From positions 1,364,001 through 1,428,000 of the forward strand of contig NZ_JNIF01000004.1 of NCBI RefSeq assembly GCF_000702445.1: DNA of 64,000 nt, given 5' to 3'. Source of the DNA: Bryobacter aggregatus MPL3. Its GTDB lineage: Bacteria > Acidobacteriota > Terriglobia > Bryobacterales > Bryobacteraceae. The notes beneath the pieces were generated by a model. The model made no database searches. It was not told the DNA's origin and saw only the letters and a program-made list of their open reading frames with translations. Shown piece after piece: positions 1 through 8,320 of the stretch (position 1 is the first letter of the stretch; each line of letters begins with the position of its first letter). The position numbers were made by a program, and so were the translations under genes.

Positions 1-612
1 CACTTCCTGAGAGATTCCCCGGAGTTGATCGGGAACCCCGAAGCTGACGTATTGCCATGCGAATCCGAACTGGCGCGTAACTTCGTCTACGGGCGGATAG
101 TCGGCTGGGTTGTAGAGCCCACGGAGCCGTTTGCGCGCATCGGTGCAAAGGCCTGGATAGACATCAAGGAATGCTTTGACGAGTTGCTCCCGCTCCGTCT
201 GGAATTGGCGGAGGCGCTGCTCGACAACCTGGAGGGCGGCTATCGGAAGGAGATGAATCCCGACTTCGAACGGAAGGCACAGGTTGTACAGGTAACGACG
301 AATCTCTCCATCGAATCGACCGATGGCTTTCAGTTCCGCCGAATCCAGTAGATGTTTCGAAACGCGCAGAAGGTCCTTGTCCGCATCAGCTTCGATCTGC
401 GAAGTCGACACCTTGCGGGTGTTGCCCATGGTGGAGAGCCGCACCTTGATGCAGACCGTCTTCTTGGCAAGATCCACGCCGGGATCCTGAATCGGGATGG
501 CCGGGGGGCCGTCGCCACCGTCAGGGTGGCCGCCAAAACTGGGCTGGACAAAGGCTAATGGCGGTGCAGTTGCGCTGTCTGAAATGGAGAAAAGATTGGA
601 TTGAAACGACAT
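1..612 (-). CDS. DUF3150-like protein, paralog A (C-terminus beyond the left edge)
   Basis: The reading frame starts with ATG at 612, behind AAGGAGA about 11 nt upstream, and runs open through the left edge, so only about 204 N-terminal residues are present. From about residue 50 it is nearly the same protein as the gene at 9248-10258: the stretches TVCIKVRLSTMGNTRKVSTS, DKDLLRVSKHLLD and LRGLYNPADYPP are shared. Only the Pro/Gly-rich N-terminus differs clearly. The architecture (an initial basic strand, then long helices) resembles DUF3150 proteins of mobile elements, but I am not sure of the family and no function is assigned. It lies 61 bp downstream of a radical SAM gene on the same strand. 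The same gene pair recurs at 9.2-12.1 kb, so this is a block duplication. Confidence 0.8.
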   Translation of the reverse strand, partial: MSFQSNLFSISDSATAPPLAFVQPSFGGHPDGGDGPPAIPIQDPGVDLAKKTVCIKVRLSTMGNTRKVSTSQIEADADKDLLRVSKHLLDSAELKAIGRFDGEIRRYLYNLCLPFEVGIHLLPIAALQVVEQRLRQFQTEREQLVKAFLDVYPGLCTDARKRLRGLYNPADYPPVDEVTRQFGFAWQYVSFGVPDQLRGISQEV

Positions 613-673
613 GGAATACACGTCTCCTTATGTGGGTTGTGGTTGGTGGTGACGCGGGTCTACGCGTGGGAAG

Positions 674-1276
674 TTATTGCAGGATGGGGAACCCAGTGAT
701 CTGGGTAATCCCCTGGGAATCGATCGTGAACTCGACACTCAGGGGCGAAAAGTCGCTGGAGGAGTGGCGATCAGAAAATAGAAGTAGCGCTTGGTTCTGA
801 CTGCTGACCAGAGGTTGCTTCGAAGGCCGATGACCGTTGAAACGCCCGAGAACTGCAAAATCGAGGTGAAGTCGAATGGCACGCCAAAGGTTGGCTTGGT
901 GTGAGGGAGGATTGGCGTCGCGTGACAGAAAGGCGCCGATCACCAACTCCCTTTCGGTGTAACCGGAAAACATGCCGACGCTGATTTCGGGAACACGGAG
1001 GCGTAGCGCTTGAAGAAATGCCAAGAGCGCGCCGGCCTGTTCCATCGGTTCGCCACCGCTAATTGTGAGTCCGTCGATTGAGCGGCTGGCGTGCAGATCA
1101 GCTACCCATTCCACGACCGAGCTGATCTCGACTGTCATCCCGCCTTCAACTGAATGGCTGAGTGGGTTCCAGCATCCGGAACATTTCAAGGAACAGCCCT
1201 GCAGCCAGAACACAGCTCGGGATCCGGGCCCATTCACTCGACTCTGATCCAGCCTGGAATGCATTCGGATCGTCAT
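674..1276 (-). CDS. NrdG-like radical SAM / 4Fe-4S single-cluster protein, copy A
   Basis: This is a 200-residue protein. The ATG at 1276 has GGAGGG just upstream; an earlier in-frame start at 1438 would add an unconvincing 54 residues. Cys28, Cys32 and Cys35 form the CxxxCxxC cluster ligand motif (CSLKCSGC), and the LTISGGEP segment is the SAM-binding GGE motif. Size and layout match the small NrdG-type activases (class III ribonucleotide reductase activating enzyme), but no NrdD partner is present, so the natural substrate is unknown. Copy B is at 11543-12115; both share SGCWNP near the cluster and the ending TQITGFPIL. The DUF3150-like gene follows 61 bp downstream. The activase fold is clear and the role is not. 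Confidence 0.85.
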   Translation of the reverse strand: MTIRMHSRLDQSRVNGPGSRAVFWLQGCSLKCSGCWNPLSHSVEGGMTVEISSVVEWVADLHASRSIDGLTISGGEPMEQAGALLAFLQALRLRVPEISVGMFSGYTERELVIGAFLSRDANPPSHQANLWRAIRLHLDFAVLGRFNGHRPSKQPLVSSQNQALLLFSDRHSSSDFSPLSVEFTIDSQGITQITGFPILQ

Positions 1277-1667
1277 ATTACCCTCCCTTCGGCGTGGTAG
1301 TTTCGGTGCGGCTCCCGTGGCCTCATCAACGGCAGGTTTGGCTTCGTGAATCGAAAACGCGCCTCGCATTCGAAGGTCAGACACGGTGAACAATGGGTAT
1401 TGCAGTCCGGAGGCCCTCCAAAGACAAGGCCTCACCAAACAGCGGAATTCAGGTCAGAAGTGACAGGGGGATGCATTCAGCTTCCGAGAACGGGACTTCG
1501 CGCCAACTTCCGACTAGCGCGGGATTCGGCCGGAATCGCCGGCCAGAAGCCGACACTTCCGCACTGATGAGGTCCGCAGTCAAAGGGAGTTGGCCGAAAG
1601 CCAAAATATATCGTTTTGTAATTAATATATATTGACGAACGATAAATTCATCCCTAAAATAGATGCT
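1277..1667. other. Intergenic region between divergent genes, with AT-rich inverted repeat
   Basis: No convincing gene is present. The last 70 bases are strikingly AT-rich compared with the surroundings. They contain an interrupted inverted repeat, AATATAT (1605-1611) against ATATATT (1627-1633), immediately before the DUF2975 gene. This is a plausible operator for the small HTH regulator encoded at 2162-2389, or a promoter region; that reading is inference. Confidence 0.4.
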
Positions 1668-2150
1668 ATGAGTAAAGGCTCAACCAGATTTCTCCAAGCG
1701 GTCATCGCGCTCATTGGCATTGGTTCTCTTGCTCTTTTGCTTTGGGAACCACACCTCGAAGGAAGGAACGCGCACGCGAACCTCTTTCAGATTTACTTCA
1801 ACGATCCGTTTTTGGCGTATGCGTACACCGCATCAATTGCATTTTTCGTCGCACTCTTCCAGGCATTCAAGCTTCTCGGATATGTAGGAAGAGGTGAATT
1901 CTTTTCGCAACGCCCAGTCAAAGCGTTGCGGACGATCAAGTACTGCGCGATGTCTCTCGTCGGTTTTCTCGTAGGAGCGGAAGCCTACTTCTTCATAGTG
2001 ATGCGTGGCAAGGATGACATCGCCGGCGGCGTCATGATGGGACTTCTACTGATCTTCGTCTCTGCAGTCGTCGCCACCGCGGCGGCGGTATTTGAACGAA
2101 CCTTGCAGAGCGCGGTAGATCTGAAAGCCGAGAACGACTTAACGGTATAG
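1668..2150 (+). CDS. DUF2975 family membrane protein
   Basis: This 160-residue protein has four hydrophobic segments, near residues 10-27, 45-67, 90-112 and 120-140, with the arrangement of the DUF2975 family. ATG 1668 gives the usual family length; an in-frame TTG at 1632 would add 12 residues and lies inside an AT-rich inverted repeat, so I prefer the ATG. The next gene, 11 bp downstream, encodes a small Xre-type HTH protein. DUF2975 plus YozG-like HTH is a recurrent bacterial pair in which the HTH protein probably controls the operon. The biochemical role of DUF2975 is unknown. The pair differs in strand from the PRTRC block and looks like a passenger unit. Confidence 0.75.
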   Translation: MSKGSTRFLQAVIALIGIGSLALLLWEPHLEGRNAHANLFQIYFNDPFLAYAYTASIAFFVALFQAFKLLGYVGRGEFFSQRPVKALRTIKYCAMSLVGFLVGAEAYFFIVMRGKDDIAGGVMMGLLLIFVSAVVATAAAVFERTLQSAVDLKAENDLTV

Positions 2151-2161
2151 CCGAAATTAAC

Positions 2162-2389
2162 ATGCCGATCATCATCAACATCGACGTAATGCTGGCCAAG
2201 CGGAAGATGAGCGTCACCGAACTGGCTGAGAAGGTCGGCATCACGATGGCCAATATCTCCGTCTTGAAAAACGGCAAGGCAAAAGCGATCCGGCTATCCA
2301 CGTTGGAAGCAATCTGTAAGGCTCTCCAATGCCAACCTGGAGATGTTCTGGAATATAAAGATCTGACCATTCCCTCTTCGGCGGTGTGA
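2162..2389 (+). CDS. Small Xre/YozG-type helix-turn-helix regulator
   Basis: This 75-residue protein is almost entirely one HTH domain. Residues 8-65 read as the five-helix Xre fold, with the recognition region around ELAEKVGITMANISVLKNGK and the typical end ALQCQPGDVLEY seen in YozG-like regulators. It starts 11 bp after the DUF2975 gene and is almost certainly cotranscribed with it. The likely target is its own promoter around 1600-1660, where an AT-rich inverted repeat is visible. Family and DNA-binding role are confident; target and signal are inference. Confidence 0.85.
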   Translation: MPIIINIDVMLAKRKMSVTELAEKVGITMANISVLKNGKAKAIRLSTLEAICKALQCQPGDVLEYKDLTIPSSAV

Positions 2390-2670
2390 GAACAAAACCG
2401 GCTCACCATTATCACCCGCCCGCAGCGTTCGGCTTTTTCCATAGCTCCTGAGAAATGGAGTTCGAGGAAATCACTCTCGCTGGAGCAAGCTGCAACCGTC
2501 GTGGACCAGAACGGGACTTGGGGGCCGCTATCTTCCGGATCGCGCGTGATACAAACATAGACGCACATTGCTCAACACTATGCGACTAGGCTGGAGCCTG
2601 CCTGAGTACTGACTGTCTGTGGCGCAACAGATCGGTTGCAAGAGAACTATCTAAACTCCTGATAGCCCGC

Positions 2671-3036
2671 TTGACCAGACCCTTCACGAACCTTTCGCTT
2701 GGCGGTTGTCGTCAGCGGACTGGCTATTACACACGCAGTAGTTACTATTCGGTCCTTGTTTGGTTGCCTAATTCCGGCACGAGTTCCGCGCGCCTCTACT
2801 GGGAAGGTATGCGAGAGATGAGGGTTGGCGGCATGTCCTTTGCTCCGATGCCCACACCAACTGGGATCAGCATGTTCCCCGGAGAGCAACTGCGCCTGTC
2901 TCGCCGTTGGGCTGAAACTCGCTTTTCCAAGCTCGTACACTTTAATGAACTGTCCAGGGGCGGTCATTTCGCAGCACTGGAGCAGCCGGACCTGTTTGTG
3001 AATGAGGTACGAGAAACGTTCAAGTCTCTTCGCTGA
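2671..3036 (+). pseudogene. C-terminal remnant of an epoxide-hydrolase-like alpha/beta hydrolase
   Basis: The last 80-90 codons read like the C-terminus of EHN-type epoxide hydrolases. They include a TSSARLYWE segment, then FPGEQ, then the active-site histidine loop in SRGGHFAALEQPDLFV, and the family ending. The upstream part (nucleophile elbow, catalytic Asp and N-terminal EHN domain) is absent: codons before about 2740 do not resemble the family, and no start context is visible. It is therefore a decayed fragment, not a working enzyme. It lies in the passenger patch between the DUF2975/HTH pair and the ankyrin gene, consistent with past insertion and deletion here. Confidence 0.7.
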
Positions 3037-3114
3037 GCGCATCGCAGCGGCCCGTCGAGGTCAGTTCGCGGCCCTTTTTTCGACTTCGCCGGGAGTGAAT
3101 TCGCGGTCTTGAAG

Positions 3115-4620
3115 TTATGTACGAAGCGCATTCAGATAGTCTCGAACCTCGCACTGCCCGAAGTGGTTGGCGGCGCTTTCGGCAGTCGATCGATAGAGAT
3201 CGTCTTTGATGGAGCGATCCGCTCCTCGGTCCACCAGGAGCCTGACCACCGCCATGTGCCCATACTGAGCCGCCAGGTGAAGAGCCGTGATTCCTTGGCC
3301 GTGGGTCAGCCCGCCAAAGGTGGCCTTCTGGTTTATCTCCGCCCCGTGATCAAGCAGCCACGAGACGGTCTCAGGGCGGTTGCAGACGGACGCCCAGATG
3401 AGGGGCGTGCCTCGATATGGATCGGCATTCGGGCGCGCTCCGGCTGTGATGAGCCGTTCCAGCACGTCCAGGCGATTGCTCTTACAGGCCCACACCAGCG
3501 CTTCGTCCAGCACCTCCTGCGGATCCGTCGAGGGCCTCCAGTCCGGGAAACCACTGTGCGGGCGATAGAAGCCTCGGGCGGCGCAGGCTTCGGGAGTCAG
3601 TGTGCCATCGGGCCGGAAGCACGCCTCTACCAACTTCTGGAGGCCGAGACCGGCAGCAGCGCGAAGATTGTTCGGGGCGACTAAATTACGGCCCAACAAG
3701 TCGGCTACCTCGCGATTCCCCCAGAAAAGCGCGACGATTAGGGGTGTGCCGCCCGAGCCGTGCGCTTCCAAGTCCAGTGCTGCGCCCTTCTCGATCAGCA
3801 AAGCGGCGATGTCACGCCGGTTGGCGTACGCCGCCTGGTGAAGCGGCGTCCAACCGCGATTGTTGCCCTGATTGATGTCGGAACCTGCCGCCAGCAGCTC
3901 CTCGATGGAAGAAAGGCCGCCGTTCCAGTCTGGTTTGCTGGCCAAACTGACAGCAAGATTGAGAAGGGTATTGCCATTGGTGCCGCGCTCTCCGGCCAAC
4001 CGGAGATTTGTGCGCAGTAACGCTTCAAAGCGGCCAACATCGCCTGATCGCAGGGCGGCGAACGCGCTCATGAAAGGCTCCGCGGCCGCGGCGGCGGCGT
4101 TCGACGCCAGGACTTTCACGCGGGTCGTCAGGTCGTCCCAAGTGTCGAAACCGTGTTCCCTGGCGTAGACCAATCGAGCATCTTCTTCGGAGAAGGGCGC
4201 CTGCCGAATTTCCTCATCGCTCCGATCACAAAAGCGCGGATGCCATTCTCGAATTTGCTCGAGCGCGGCAGGGCCGGCCGAATACCGCGTGCGCAGCAAA
4301 CCATGAACGCGGTCCTTGATCCAACCCAAGTCCGTTTCGAAAAGTCGAGTGTGCACCGAGCGTGAAGACGGATCGGCGTGGGCCTTCAGTTTGGGCCAAC
4401 TGGCAAATCCTTGTTCACGAGCGAGGGCAAATTGCGCATCGTGCAGAGAAACTTGCAGGCGGACTTCCCGTTCGTCTGAAGTTGCCCAGCGTGCATGATG
4501 GCGCCGCAGCCGAGAAAGGGCATCGACGTTGCCAGATCGGATCGCCCGCAAGAACTCGCGGGCCTGCTTCTTCTGTTGCTCCAGGTTCAAGAACGTCTCC
4601 TTCGTATGCCTGGTCCGCAT
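3115..4620 (-). CDS. Ankyrin-repeat protein
   Basis: This is a 501-residue protein. The C-terminal half is a run of ankyrin repeats: NRGWTPLHQAAYANRRDIAALLIEKG, GGTPLIVALFWGNREVADLL, GTPLIWASVCNRPETVSWLLDHGAEIN, and a later unit with ITALHLAAQYGHMAVVRLLVDRGADR. The N-terminal half has two helical FASWPKLKAH / FDTWDDLTTR segments found in many soil-bacterial ankyrin proteins. No signal peptide or catalytic motif is seen. Ankyrin arrays bind other proteins; the partner is unknown. No clear Shine-Dalgarno precedes ATG 4620, so the exact start is uncertain. The gene lies in a patch of chromosome-like passenger genes. Confidence 0.85.
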   Translation of the reverse strand: MRTRHTKETFLNLEQQKKQAREFLRAIRSGNVDALSRLRRHHARWATSDEREVRLQVSLHDAQFALAREQGFASWPKLKAHADPSSRSVHTRLFETDLGWIKDRVHGLLRTRYSAGPAALEQIREWHPRFCDRSDEEIRQAPFSEEDARLVYAREHGFDTWDDLTTRVKVLASNAAAAAAEPFMSAFAALRSGDVGRFEALLRTNLRLAGERGTNGNTLLNLAVSLASKPDWNGGLSSIEELLAAGSDINQGNNRGWTPLHQAAYANRRDIAALLIEKGAALDLEAHGSGGTPLIVALFWGNREVADLLGRNLVAPNNLRAAAGLGLQKLVEACFRPDGTLTPEACAARGFYRPHSGFPDWRPSTDPQEVLDEALVWACKSNRLDVLERLITAGARPNADPYRGTPLIWASVCNRPETVSWLLDHGAEINQKATFGGLTHGQGITALHLAAQYGHMAVVRLLVDRGADRSIKDDLYRSTAESAANHFGQCEVRDYLNALRT

Positions 4621-4771
4621 GTCAGGCGAAAGAGGTTCAAACTACGACTGATGCCTCAAAGGAGCAGGTGGGCGCGGCCCTTTCCGCAGACAGGGCGCGT
4701 CCTGCACGCGACCAATTGCGAGTTTACCAAAAGTCGAGAATGCAGGTAAAACTCCCCGTAACGAGGCCTTC

Positions 4772-5185
4772 CTAGCCCTCTGGCAGAACGCCGGCGCGGT
4801 CATCGCCCGGCAATGTGCGTGTGTGGTGAAAGGTATATTCGCCGAGCAGGCGCTCGACGCCTGCTTCATCGAAGGTGACCAGTCGCGCGATCAGCGTATT
4901 CGAAGGAGCGGCCTTCGCCCACGTGATGGAGGGTTGCCAGACCACGCTGCCGGCTCCGGATGGAAACGGGATGTCCGGCAGCCTAAGCCGCTCGATGCCC
5001 TGCTGGTCGCAGAGGCACAGATCCACTCGTTCTGCGGTGGTGAAATTCGCAGCCAGGCGACCGATGAGCAGGTCGTCTTCGGCGGTCACGGTGCACTGGA
5101 CGCTGCCTCCCGCAGGAGGGGCATACTGACGGATGCGCAAGCCTTGCTCCGCGGCGCGCTTCAAGAATGTCTCACTTACGACCAT
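4772..5185 (-). CDS. Hypothetical protein, 137 residues
   Basis: I do not recognise a family. The protein is predicted cytoplasmic (no signal peptide, no membrane segment), with a helical start and then alternating beta-like strands containing LLIGRLAANFTTAERVDLCL and GSVVWQPSITWAKAA. It lies downstream of the hydrolase gene on the same strand but 427 bp away, so a shared transcript is doubtful. Codon use looks protein-like, and the opposite-strand reading is less convincing. Confidence is moderate that it is a gene at all. Confidence 0.5.
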   Translation of the reverse strand: MVVSETFLKRAAEQGLRIRQYAPPAGGSVQCTVTAEDDLLIGRLAANFTTAERVDLCLCDQQGIERLRLPDIPFPSGAGSVVWQPSITWAKAAPSNTLIARLVTFDEAGVERLLGEYTFHHTRTLPGDDRAGVLPEG

Positions 5186-5612
5186 TTGCAGGGAGCCCTC
5201 CCGCGCCAGCTTTCAAACAAGACCCGCTTGACTATGATGCACGCACGCACACAAACAGGGACATCTTCGAGCATTTGATAGCGGACGATCCGAAACAGGC
5301 CGCCGTGGGTGTGGCTTCAATTTGGTATCGGACCGCCATGCATGAGGAGTTCTTTGCCCAGAGTGGATCGGTAATCAGAATGCCCCGACTCGGGCCAGGG
5401 GAGGGGCCGGATTTTCCGGTCTGCTTCGCAACTTCCCGCATGACTTACGACGCGCGCAGCGTACCGAAGACCGGGACCGTCGGCGGCTCTGTACCAGCAG
5501 CGCGCCTCCCGCATCGCGGCGGCGAGTACGCGAGCCCGTCGAGGTCCAGTTCGCCGTTCCCTGTGAGCTTTGCGCGAGTTGAGCCCGCCTGAACTTTCCG
5601 ACGACCCCGGGA
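5186..5612. other. Region without a supported gene
   Basis: Short open frames exist on both strands, but none has a recognisable motif, a good ribosome-binding site or a clear family resemblance. I see no repeat or terminator here. It may be scar sequence from the rearrangements that also left the epoxide hydrolase fragment. Confidence 0.4.
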
Positions 5613-6587
5613 CTAAGGTTTCCAAACTGCAACGGGAGCCGTTTTTCTCGTAAAGACAAGCCACTCCTGCGCGAAAGCAGCCGACGGCATCCATCCGGCT
5701 GGCAGCTCCTTGGGTCTGATCTTGCCCTTAGCTCCGACCCGGCTCGATACGGCGTTGAAGACCGGTCTCTTCCATTCATCAACAACCTTCGAAAACTCCA
5801 CCGTTACGTATCCTTGGTCTCCAATGCCCTTTTGCGGTTGCGCTCCAAGAACCGCGTGTAGCCATTCGAGAATGAGAGTCTGTGCGTTCTGGAGGCAGCA
5901 GTGTGGTACATGATTCTGCACAACGAAGGTCCACGGTGCGCCCTTCTCGTAGTACTTCCGGAAGTACCCATATGGCCGCTCTGTGCCGTTGATGTTGTCA
6001 CCGCCATTGGCAATGATCAGTTGGGGACGGAGGATGGCTGGTGCGGGCAACTCGATCGTGTCCATTCCCAGGGGTTCGTACTGACCTGGCGCAAAGGCAA
6101 TCCCGGCGATGTAGCGTTCCGACCGGTACGCTGCCAGTCGCGCGGCGAGCGAACCTGCGCCGGACCACCCCAGTGCAATTATGCCACTGGTTTTCAACTC
6201 GGCGTGGCCGCTGGCCTCGGCGAACTGATCGAGCGCCGTGAAGAGCGCCCTACCCACTCCCTTCTCGGGTAGGACGATCATGTCCTCGCGCTCCTTGGAA
6301 CGGCATTGCGCGGGCAGCACCAGGGCGAGTTGATGTGCGCCCGCGAATCCGCGCACACGACGGTCTTCGTACCACTTCAGGTAGTCTTGCCCTCTATCGA
6401 AGATGATCCAGGCTGCCTTGACCTGAGATTTTGCGTCGGGAATCACCATGCGATACTCGCAAGGGCGCAGAATCTCCTCGTCGAGCAACGGACTCACCGT
6501 GGTCTGCCACTCTTGGACGGGCTGACCAAAGGTGGTCAAGCAGCAGAGAACGACCAGAGATACAGATGTGCAGAAAGCGGATCGCAT
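5613..6587 (-). CDS. Secreted alpha/beta hydrolase-like protein
   Basis: This 324-residue protein begins with a signal peptide (MRSAFC then a hydrophobic run to about residue 20, AFG-like end at TTFGQ). The nucleophile elbow is GWSGAGS at 140-146, with Ser142 as candidate nucleophile inside the GxSxG pattern. Downstream, the NHVPHCC region at about residue 226-232 could supply the catalytic His, and several buried strands precede it as in the alpha/beta hydrolase fold. The substrate cannot be read from sequence. It is a typical secreted soil-acidobacterial hydrolase and looks like chromosomal-type cargo within the element. Confidence 0.7.
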   Translation of the reverse strand: MRSAFCTSVSLVVLCCLTTFGQPVQEWQTTVSPLLDEEILRPCEYRMVIPDAKSQVKAAWIIFDRGQDYLKWYEDRRVRGFAGAHQLALVLPAQCRSKEREDMIVLPEKGVGRALFTALDQFAEASGHAELKTSGIIALGWSGAGSLAARLAAYRSERYIAGIAFAPGQYEPLGMDTIELPAPAILRPQLIIANGGDNINGTERPYGYFRKYYEKGAPWTFVVQNHVPHCCLQNAQTLILEWLHAVLGAQPQKGIGDQGYVTVEFSKVVDEWKRPVFNAVSSRVGAKGKIRPKELPAGWMPSAAFAQEWLVFTRKTAPVAVWKP

Positions 6588-6887
6588 GAAAGTATGACGG
6601 ATCGAACACCATTCCGTTCAACTGAATCTCTCTTCGTGGTCGGCCGGCCAATGCTCGGCCCGTGACGGATGTTGGGTTCAGGGAATCGACACCAATCGGC
6701 CGACGACTAAATTGAAGAATGGAAATCGACTTGGTGGGGGTGGGAACGGGATAAGTCCACCCTAACGGCGTATGGTTTAGCTACGGCCCGTCAAGTCCAG
6801 GATCGTCGGCCATCCGGAAGCTGGCGTATAGTGCTGTCGCGCTGGCAACTCGGGGAGTTTTCAGGAAGCTCGTGAAGGGATCTCAGC
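6588..6887. other. Intergenic region upstream of the hydrolase gene
   Basis: There is no supported gene in these 300 bases. It separates the PRTRC operon end (stop at 6888) from the hydrolase start (6587), so it should hold the hydrolase promoter and the 3' end of the PRTRC transcript. I could not identify a clear sigma-70 box or intrinsic terminator. Confidence 0.35.
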
Positions 6888-7880
6888 TCAGGTTGCATGG
6901 CGACTTGTTCTTGAAGCCTTGTCTAGAAGGCTTGCTGCAACCAAAAGCGTCCGGCAGAGGGATCGCAATTGGGCAAAGGCAGCCGAGATGCTTCGCGGAT
7001 GGTTGCCATTAAACGAGAGGATCATGTTTGGTTCGGGGGTGACTTCCAGCATCCCTTGCGATTCCTCATCGAAGGAGCCTTCGATGGTGTCGTGCTCCTC
7101 GAAGACCGCGACCAAAGCCGGAACAGGCTCGCCGCAGTCGCTCAGAAGATCGCGTGTTTCGTCATCAATGGCTGGAAGGTCAGCTGAGTTGGACATGCAA
7201 GCCAGTTCGACCGCCTGTTCCATGAGCTGTTGCGCACGGTCGTCCTTGAGGGTGTTCATCACTCGGGCGAGTCCTCGCGGGCTGAGCGGCTTGCGGCGAA
7301 CGCATTCGGGGATTGAGGCTTCGATGTTGGGTAGTTCGATCTGGTCTGATTCTGGGTCGTCCTCGTACCATTCGCGTAGACGCTCCAGGCGATCCAGGGC
7401 GTCCCGGTAGTCGTACACGCGGATACAGCGATTCAGGCTGCCGAGGAACAGGTTTAGGAACGTTGCGGGGAGCCTTCGATGAGCAGCTTCCAGGAGCCGC
7501 AAGGTTGGGCCGAGCACGACGTAGCCAGCGGATTCGGGCTCGATCGTTAAGAACATTCGTGAGATGTCGCCGGACGCCGCTGGCTGACCGTAGCAGTACC
7601 GGTCCAAGCTGGTGGAGAGCACCACGTCGAGGAGGAAGTGCTCCTGGATCTTCGCGCGGCCGCAATCGTCGAGCCAGCGGTTGAGGGATCGCTGGATGAA
7701 GGTGGTGGCGCTTCCGCCGGAAGCTGCCCATTCGTCGGCGTAGCCGATGCCGGCTTCCAGGAAGTTGAGGGCGAGCTTTGCGGCGGCGCGCTCAACCTCA
7801 ACCAACCGAAACTCCGTGGGCACCGGGCTGCCATCGGGAAGGATGAGGCGCGGGATGGTCCACCCGGCGCCTTTGGGCAT
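6888..7880 (-). CDS. PRTRC system protein F
   Basis: This 330-residue protein starts at ATG 7880, which overlaps the preceding stop as TGATG; an upstream in-frame ATG at 7994 lies inside the preceding gene and is less likely. It has the PRTRC-F layout: a central YVVLGPTLRLLEAAHRRLP segment, then LNRCIRVYDYRDALDR, then IPECVRRKPLS. PRTRC (ParB-Related, ThiF-Related Cassette) genes occur on plasmids and integrative elements; their biochemical function is not established. Proteins C and E are encoded just upstream in the same operon; the ParB, ThiF, A, B and D members are not seen in this window. The tail after residue 250 is less conserved. Confidence 0.75.
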   Translation of the reverse strand: MPKGAGWTIPRLILPDGSPVPTEFRLVEVERAAAKLALNFLEAGIGYADEWAASGGSATTFIQRSLNRWLDDCGRAKIQEHFLLDVVLSTSLDRYCYGQPAASGDISRMFLTIEPESAGYVVLGPTLRLLEAAHRRLPATFLNLFLGSLNRCIRVYDYRDALDRLERLREWYEDDPESDQIELPNIEASIPECVRRKPLSPRGLARVMNTLKDDRAQQLMEQAVELACMSNSADLPAIDDETRDLLSDCGEPVPALVAVFEEHDTIEGSFDEESQGMLEVTPEPNMILSFNGNHPRSISAAFAQLRSLCRTLLVAASLLDKASRTSRHAT

Positions 7881-8101
7881 CAGAGCGGCTGGATCCAGCC
7901 GGGCGGTGGAGGCAGTTGGGTTCGTCCGCGTCCGCGGAGAGATGCCTGTACGGCGTCGCCGATGATCTTTGAGGCGAGTTGCCAATCGGGACATTCCATG
8001 TACCTCTCCAACAGTGATTGCTGCTCGGTTGGCCGGCCCTCCGCGAGTTGTTTCAATTCGCGGATGACCTCAGCTTTGAGCTCGCGACTTTGGCGGCGCA
8101 T
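7880..8101 (-). CDS. Small hypothetical protein in the PRTRC operon
   Basis: This 73-residue, highly charged protein begins with an Arg/Lys/Glu-rich helix (MRRQSRELKAEVIRELKQLA) and ends in a proline-rich tail. It starts 3 bp after the PRTRC protein C stop, and its stop overlaps the PRTRC protein F start as TGATG, so translational coupling strongly supports it as a real gene. I do not recognise a family. Its constant position between C and F in this operon suggests a structural partner of PRTRC proteins; that is inference. Confidence 0.6.
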   Translation of the reverse strand: MRRQSRELKAEVIRELKQLAEGRPTEQQSLLERYMECPDWQLASKIIGDAVQASLRGRGRTQLPPPPGWIQPL

Positions 8102-8104
8102 AGG

Positions 8105-8314
8105 TCACCCTTTGCTGCCGATCGCGCGCTCAAAGGAATAGCGCATCTTGTCGCCAACGGCTTCTGGCCCGTTGACGACAGCGGTGGCCAGTTCGGGATA
8201 CTGAGCCGAGTAAAGCGCCTTGACTTCCTCGACGCTCATGTTCGGGTTGGGATCAGGCAGGCGAATGCCGTTGAAGGTGAAAAGCCGGGTCATTTTGGTG
8301 ATGATTAGGGGCAT
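8105..8314 (-). CDS. PRTRC system protein C
   Basis: This 69-residue protein has the full PRTRC-C pattern: LTRLF-type start (here TRLFTFNGIRLPDPNP), then the YSAQYPELATA block, then GPEAVGDKMRYSFERAIGSKG as the C-terminus. Length and sequence agree with the family along its whole length, so this is the most certain PRTRC member here. It lies 6 bp downstream of protein E and 3 bp upstream of the 73-residue gene, in one leftward operon with ssb. The family is a hallmark of plasmids and integrative elements; no molecular function is established. Confidence 0.9.
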   Translation of the reverse strand: MPLIITKMTRLFTFNGIRLPDPNPNMSVEEVKALYSAQYPELATAVVNGPEAVGDKMRYSFERAIGSKG

Positions 8315-8320
8315 GATGTT

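Noticed and set aside
2032-2568. Minus-strand frame over the DUF2975/HTH pair
   Set aside because: Shadow of the HTH gene; no ribosome-binding site and no family match.
5167-5592. 141-codon plus-strand frame
   Set aside because: No ribosome-binding site, no recognisable family, and partly overlaps the 137-residue gene on the other strand.
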